A stretch of 61,019 nt of DNA from Dactylosporangium sp. AC04546 (GTDB lineage: Bacteria; Actinomycetota; Actinomycetes; Mycobacteriales; Micromonosporaceae), in contig NZ_JAHYSG010000077.1 of NCBI RefSeq assembly GCF_022095675.1, positions 1 to 61,019 of the forward strand. The letters run 5' to 3'. This document shows, in pieces, positions 57,548 through 61,019 of the stretch. The notes under the pieces are model-generated. The model was not told the origin of the DNA. It ran no database searches and saw nothing but the letters and a program-made list of their open reading frames with translations. A program made the translations under genes and the position numbers. The stretch's first letter is position 1; the number at the start of each line of letters is the position of its first letter.

Positions 57548-58276
57548 ATGAACACATGGGGGAACACGCTCGCGGCCCTGGGGCTGGCCGCTGCCGTCCT
57601 GGCCGGGACGGGCATGCCGGCCGTGGCGGCCGCCGGGCCGGTGGTCGTCGCGCGGTACACCTTCGACGCCATGACCAAGGGCGGCGCGGTCGCCGACGAA
57701 TCGGGGCGCGGCCACACGCTCGCCCCGTCGGCCGGCCACGGCGGTGCGGTCAAGCCGGAGCGGCGGGCGCCGGGCCGGGCGGTCGGCTTCCCGGCCAAGT
57801 GCGCCGGGAAGAAGTGCCCGCACGCGGTACTGCAGGCCGCCGACGCGCCGGACCTGAACCCGGGTACGGGCCCGATCCGGTACGGCGCGACGGTCCGGCT
57901 GCCGCGCAAGGAGGCGGGGTCTGGCCAGAACGTCGTGCAGAAGGGCTACTCGGCGTCGGGCAGCCAGTACAAGCTCCAGGTCGACGGGGCGGCCGGCCGG
58001 CCGAGCTGCGTGGTCGCCGACAACGTGGTGCGCGGCATCCACGTCGCCCGCTCCGACATCTCGGTGTCGGACGGCGCGTGGCACCGCCTGGAGTGCCGCC
58101 GCGACGGCGCCACGCTGACCCTGCTGGTCGACGACGCGGTGCACGCCACAGCGACGATCCCGGCGACGCTGTCGGTGACGAACACGGTCCCGCTGAGCAT
58201 CGGGGGCAAGGGCGACGGCCGCGACAACGACCAGTTCCACGGCAGCCTCGACGACGTCTGGATCGCGCGGGGCTAG
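57548..58276 (+). CDS. Secreted LamG-like (concanavalin-type lectin) domain protein
   Basis: 242 residues from the ATG at 57548. Signal peptide about 1-30 (AALGLAAAVLAGTGMPAVAAA). The rest is one laminin-G/ConA-like jelly-roll: VARYTFDAMTKGGAVADESGRGHTL, SVSDGAWHRLECRRDGATLTLLVDDAV, and the closing GSLDDVWIARG. Two Cys near 90-98 may pair. Likely a carbohydrate-binding or cell-surface protein; no catalytic module. Confidence 0.83.
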   Translation: MNTWGNTLAALGLAAAVLAGTGMPAVAAAGPVVVARYTFDAMTKGGAVADESGRGHTLAPSAGHGGAVKPERRAPGRAVGFPAKCAGKKCPHAVLQAADAPDLNPGTGPIRYGATVRLPRKEAGSGQNVVQKGYSASGSQYKLQVDGAAGRPSCVVADNVVRGIHVARSDISVSDGAWHRLECRRDGATLTLLVDDAVHATATIPATLSVTNTVPLSIGGKGDGRDNDQFHGSLDDVWIARG

Positions 58277-58295
58277 TCGCTGAGCCGGGCCGGGC

Positions 58296-58523
58296 TCAGA
58301 ACGCCTGGGGTGGTGCGAGCAGCATTATCCGCGGGATGACGAACTCGAGGTTGAGCAGGCCGAAGGTCATGCGCGACCAGTAGTCGCGCATGCTGAAGCC
58401 GTTGGGGCGCTCCAGGAGGGCGGAGAAGACGTCCGGCCCCCAGAACATGTGCCGCTGCGCGTCGGGGCTGACCTCGCGCCAGATGAACCGCGCGAGCGCC
58501 ACCCGGATCGGTCCCGGAAACAT
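58296..58523 (-). CDS. Small conserved-looking hypothetical protein
   Basis: 75 residues from the ATG at 58523. Codon use is strongly G/C at third positions, so it looks like a real gene. The sequence is rich in Arg, Phe, Trp and Met (WREVSPDAQRHMFWGPD, SMRDYWSRMTFGLLNLEF). No family recognised. Confidence 0.6.
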   Translation of the reverse strand: MFPGPIRVALARFIWREVSPDAQRHMFWGPDVFSALLERPNGFSMRDYWSRMTFGLLNLEFVIPRIMLLAPPQAF

Positions 58524-58557
58524 ACCCGACGGAGCGCCGGGGGCCGGTATTGATACG

Positions 58558-59826
58558 TCAGCCGGCGAAGAGGAGCAGAAGACCGGCGACCGTGTACGCG
58601 ACCATCAGCGCCAGCAGCGGCACCTGGCCCGTCACCGCCTGGGCGCGGGGGAACAGCTTCAGGGCACGGTCGTGGGCGAGGACCGTGCCCACCAGGTGAC
58701 CCAGGACGATCGTCGTCACCTGGAGGTTCGCCACGCCGGTCGGGGTGATGATCCCGGAGTACGGGCGGAACTCCTCGTCACCGAGGACCAGCGCGACGGT
58801 CCGCTGGCCCTCGAGGATGAACAGCGACCAGTAGTGGGCCACGACGTAGCCGACGGCGATCGGCACGATCGAGTGGGCCAGCTCGCCGGGGGTGCGCTCG
58901 GCCGAGGTGTGGCCGCGGCGGCCGGCCTGGCGGGTGGCCACCGTGAAGGCGACGGCGACCAGGGCCACCACGCCGAGCAGGCCGGCCGTGCCGGTGACCG
59001 GCGCGGGCAGACCGTTCTCCTGGGTGAAGCGCAGCCAGAACAGGGCGCCGGACAGGGCGTCGTAGAAGGTCGCGCCGAGCAGGATGACCACGACCGCGAC
59101 CAGGCCCGGCGCCGGGCGCAGGCCGGCCATGCCGTCGAGCGGGTTGCGGAACACGAGCGTGCCGTCGGGGCGTCGGCCGATGATCGCGAGCCGGCCGGCG
59201 AGGTCACTGAGCACCTCGAAGGCGTCGCCGCGCGAGTGCCAGGCCGGGCCGAACACGATGCCGCCGGCCAGCATGGCGACCGCGTACGCGGCCAGCCACC
59301 AGCCGATGACCGGCAGGGTCGCGCGGTTCGGGGCGACGAGCTCCAGCCAGGCGAACGCGAACAGGCCGGCGGCGGCCGGCCAGTAGCCGACGGACTCGGG
59401 CAGCTCGCGGCGCGGCCTCGCCCAGGCGGTCAGCGTGCGCAGCGGGTTCAGCCGGCGCCAGACCGGGCCGCACAGCAGGGACAGCGGGACGAGGCCGACC
59501 CAGAACAGGACGTACACCAGGCCGGCGGCCGGGTTGTCCGCGGTGTCGGGGCGGGTGAACGACCACAGCAGTACCGCTGCCAGACCCAGACCGGCCACGC
59601 GCAGGACCCAGGCGGTGACCCGCGCGTCGAGGGTGCGGGCCAGCCAGCCCGGCACCGGCCGGCCGGCGGACGGGTCGAGGCGCGGCTCCCGCCACGCGAC
59701 CCCGAGCACGACGAAGGAGATGACCAGGGCCAGGGCGGCGCCGATCACCAGCTGGGTCAGCGTGAGGGGCAGATCCTGCCGACCGCCGACGCCGTGCGCC
59801 AGGACGATCGCGGGGGGTGTGGGCAC
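58558..59826 (-). CDS. Polytopic membrane protein, unknown function
   Basis: 422 residues with about nine to eleven hydrophobic helices. Conserved-looking motifs include GLVYVLFWVGLVPLSLLCGPVWRRLNPLR and YVVAHYWSLFILEGQ, with His and Tyr in membrane segments that could bind metal or haem. Relatives in other actinomycetes carry only uninformative names. Divergent from the CopC-like gene after 81 bases, which hints at a link with copper or envelope redox work; that is inference. Confidence 0.72.
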   Translation of the reverse strand: MPTPPAIVLAHGVGGRQDLPLTLTQLVIGAALALVISFVVLGVAWREPRLDPSAGRPVPGWLARTLDARVTAWVLRVAGLGLAAVLLWSFTRPDTADNPAAGLVYVLFWVGLVPLSLLCGPVWRRLNPLRTLTAWARPRRELPESVGYWPAAAGLFAFAWLELVAPNRATLPVIGWWLAAYAVAMLAGGIVFGPAWHSRGDAFEVLSDLAGRLAIIGRRPDGTLVFRNPLDGMAGLRPAPGLVAVVVILLGATFYDALSGALFWLRFTQENGLPAPVTGTAGLLGVVALVAVAFTVATRQAGRRGHTSAERTPGELAHSIVPIAVGYVVAHYWSLFILEGQRTVALVLGDEEFRPYSGIITPTGVANLQVTTIVLGHLVGTVLAHDRALKLFPRAQAVTGQVPLLALMVAYTVAGLLLLFAG

Positions 59827-59907
59827 GAGCGGGCTCCGAATGGCGGCGGGGGTTTGTCAGGGCTGTGAATTTAGCCGCTTGTCGCCCGCTGCGGAACCCG
59901 GCATCAT

Positions 59908-60672
59908 GTGCCGATGCGATCGGTGAGGGCCATGGTGCTGACGCTCGCCGCTGTCTTCGCCGTGCTGGTGCCCGCCACGCCCGCATCCGCACACGGGCAG
60001 CTCGCCATGTCCGACCCGGTCGCCGACAGCACGGTCTCGGAGCCTCGGCAAGAGCTCAAGTTGTACTTCACGGAGCAGCCGGCCTCCTTCGCCTGGTTCA
60101 CCGTGACGGCGCCGTCGGGCGTGCGCGTCGACGGCGGCTGGCGCACCGGCGAGCCCAAGCGGCTGGACAAGCCCGTCCAGGAGTACTTCCTGGTGGAGGG
60201 CAAGTTCGAGCCGAAGACCTACCACACCGGATACCCCGCCGTGCTCACCGTCTCGCACTGGCCGGAGGCGGGGGTGTACGTGGCGGCCTACCAGTCGGTC
60301 GCCTCGGACGGCGAGGCCGTGAAGGGCACGCTGAAGTTCACCTACGCCGGGCCGGTCACGGCGCCGCCGGCCGGCTGGAGCGCTCCCACCGACGGGCCGC
60401 CGCAGGCGCTGGCCGACGCGCTGGCCGGCAAGACCACCGCGGGGCAGCCGGCCTTCCCGACGGCCACCGAGACCGCGGCCGCGCCGGCGCCCGCCGCGCC
60501 TGCCCCGGCCGCTCCCTTCGTGCTCACCGACTGGCTCATCCCGGGCCTGATCATCGCCGGGGTCGCCGTCATGATCGGCACGGCGGCGCGCCGCGAGCCG
60601 GTGCCCGTGGCGAAGAAGCGGCGCCGCTCCGCTACCGCGGGGTCCCGCAGGTCTGCTGGATCTGGCGGGTGA
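59908..60672 (+). CDS. CopC-domain exported protein with C-terminal membrane anchor
   Basis: 254 residues from a GTG at 59908; an ATG at 59914 is as likely. Signal peptide about 1-28 ending ASAHGQL, so the mature protein starts with the His typical of CopC. The CopC-like beta barrel (about 29-150) has AMSDPVADSTVSEP and VYVAAYQSVASDGEAVKGTLKFTY. A Pro/Ala linker and a membrane helix (about 212-230) follow, then a basic tail. CopC domains bind copper outside the membrane; the usual second His was not confirmed here. The 3' end overlaps the convergent gene by 41 bases. Confidence 0.8.
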   Translation: MPMRSVRAMVLTLAAVFAVLVPATPASAHGQLAMSDPVADSTVSEPRQELKLYFTEQPASFAWFTVTAPSGVRVDGGWRTGEPKRLDKPVQEYFLVEGKFEPKTYHTGYPAVLTVSHWPEAGVYVAAYQSVASDGEAVKGTLKFTYAGPVTAPPAGWSAPTDGPPQALADALAGKTTAGQPAFPTATETAAAPAPAAPAPAAPFVLTDWLIPGLIIAGVAVMIGTAARREPVPVAKKRRRSATAGSRRSAGSGG

Positions 60673-60955
60673 GGCGCTCGGCGAAGGCCGGGTCGCTGAT
60701 CGTCCGCTGGTAGAAGGCGAAGATGGCGCGGACCCCGTTCGTCCGGGCCCACCGCACGAGCGCCCCGGCCTCCCCACCGCCTCGCTGCCACACCCAGGTG
60801 GCCCTGGTCCCGGGCGGCGCCACGGACGTCTCGGGCGCGAGCCGGGGCAGCCGCAACGGCGTGGCGGCGGCGAGGACGAGGGCGCCGAGGACCAGGTTCG
60901 CGGCGACGCCACGGACAGCCGCCCGCCGGGGCTCCGTCCGCCGATGCCGCTCCAT
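60632..60955 (-). CDS. Small exported or membrane-anchored hypothetical protein
   Basis: 107 residues from the ATG at 60955. A basic N-terminus and a hydrophobic stretch (VAANLVLGALVLAAATPL, about 18-35) suggest a signal anchor. The rest (RWARTNGVRAIFAFYQRTISDPAFAERLTRQIQQTCG) is helical. No family recognised. Overlaps the CopC-like gene end. Confidence 0.5.
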   Translation of the reverse strand: MERHRRTEPRRAAVRGVAANLVLGALVLAAATPLRLPRLAPETSVAPPGTRATWVWQRGGGEAGALVRWARTNGVRAIFAFYQRTISDPAFAERLTRQIQQTCGTPR

Positions 60956-61019
60956 ACCGTCCGGATCGGCGGCAACCTGGTGGTCGTGAGGGCGCCCGCC
61001 CCGCTACCGTCCGCACCCC

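Overview
This is a high-GC window (roughly 73% by eye, with strong G/C preference at third codon positions and many GTG starts) from an actinomycete. The mix of genes (ECF42 sigma factor with a DGPF partner, split cobalamin genes with a cobIJ fusion, 10-methyl fatty acid pair, GH87 glucanase with discoidin domains, ROK regulators, DrrAB-type ABC exporter) fits a soil filamentous actinomycete. I would guess Micromonosporaceae (Actinoplanes/Dactylosporangium-like), but that is inference. No rRNA, tRNA, transposase, integrase or phage gene was seen, so this looks like ordinary chromosome.

Layout. 1-7 kb: a P-loop ATPase, a TetR regulator and methyltransferase, a hybrid PAS histidine kinase, and an HtrA-type surface protease with a very long low-complexity N-terminus. 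6.6-9.4 kb: a coupled reductase/methyltransferase pair that probably makes 10-methyl branched membrane fatty acids. 9.4-11.1 kb: an ECF42 sigma factor and its DGPF-motif partner. 11.1-14.3 kb: a coupled pair made of a free-standing NRPS-type condensation domain and a dimethylformamidase-like protein with a C-terminal propeller. 14.4-24.7 kb: a baeRF-type protein, an atypical GH3 protein, a TetR/oxidoreductase divergon, an orphan peptide-type substrate-binding lipoprotein, an RpiB-like isomerase, an EamA exporter divergent from a MocR regulator, a STAS protein and an AlkB-like dioxygenase with a probable LexA box.

24.7-29.2 kb: a ribbon-helix-helix regulator, DUF4097 protein and DrrAB exporter operon, divergent from a P450. 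29.2-35.3 kb: a large secreted GH87 alpha-1,3-glucanase divergent from a ROK repressor, with two clear palindromes between them. 35.2-41 kb: GlxA-type regulator, isochorismatase-family hydrolase and MFS transporter in one operon; then a methyltransferase, a PHP phosphatase, and a WrbA/TetR divergon. 41-50.6 kb: a cobalamin island (cobN behind a cobalamin riboswitch; cobG-cobH-cobIJ; cobK) that also holds a DUF72 gene and a toxin-antitoxin pair whose toxin is frameshifted. 50.7-61 kb: a ricin-lectin/beta-helix secreted protein, a lipoprotein, membrane proteins, a second ROK regulator, a secreted propeller protein, a LamG protein, a polytopic membrane protein and a CopC-like protein.

Two themes cut across the window. 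First, a family of 17-22 bp repeats (core ACGTTGGTCGATCYACC) occurs as a five-copy cluster (16841-17057), as a three-copy palindromic cluster (50610-50702) and inside cobG (45291, degenerate at 45553). Second, short tandem duplications repeatedly fall on gene ends (10687, 15514, 17151, 45995, 54821) or inside genes (44151), sometimes doubling start codons. Four convergent gene pairs end in a shared CTAG with overlapping stop codons.
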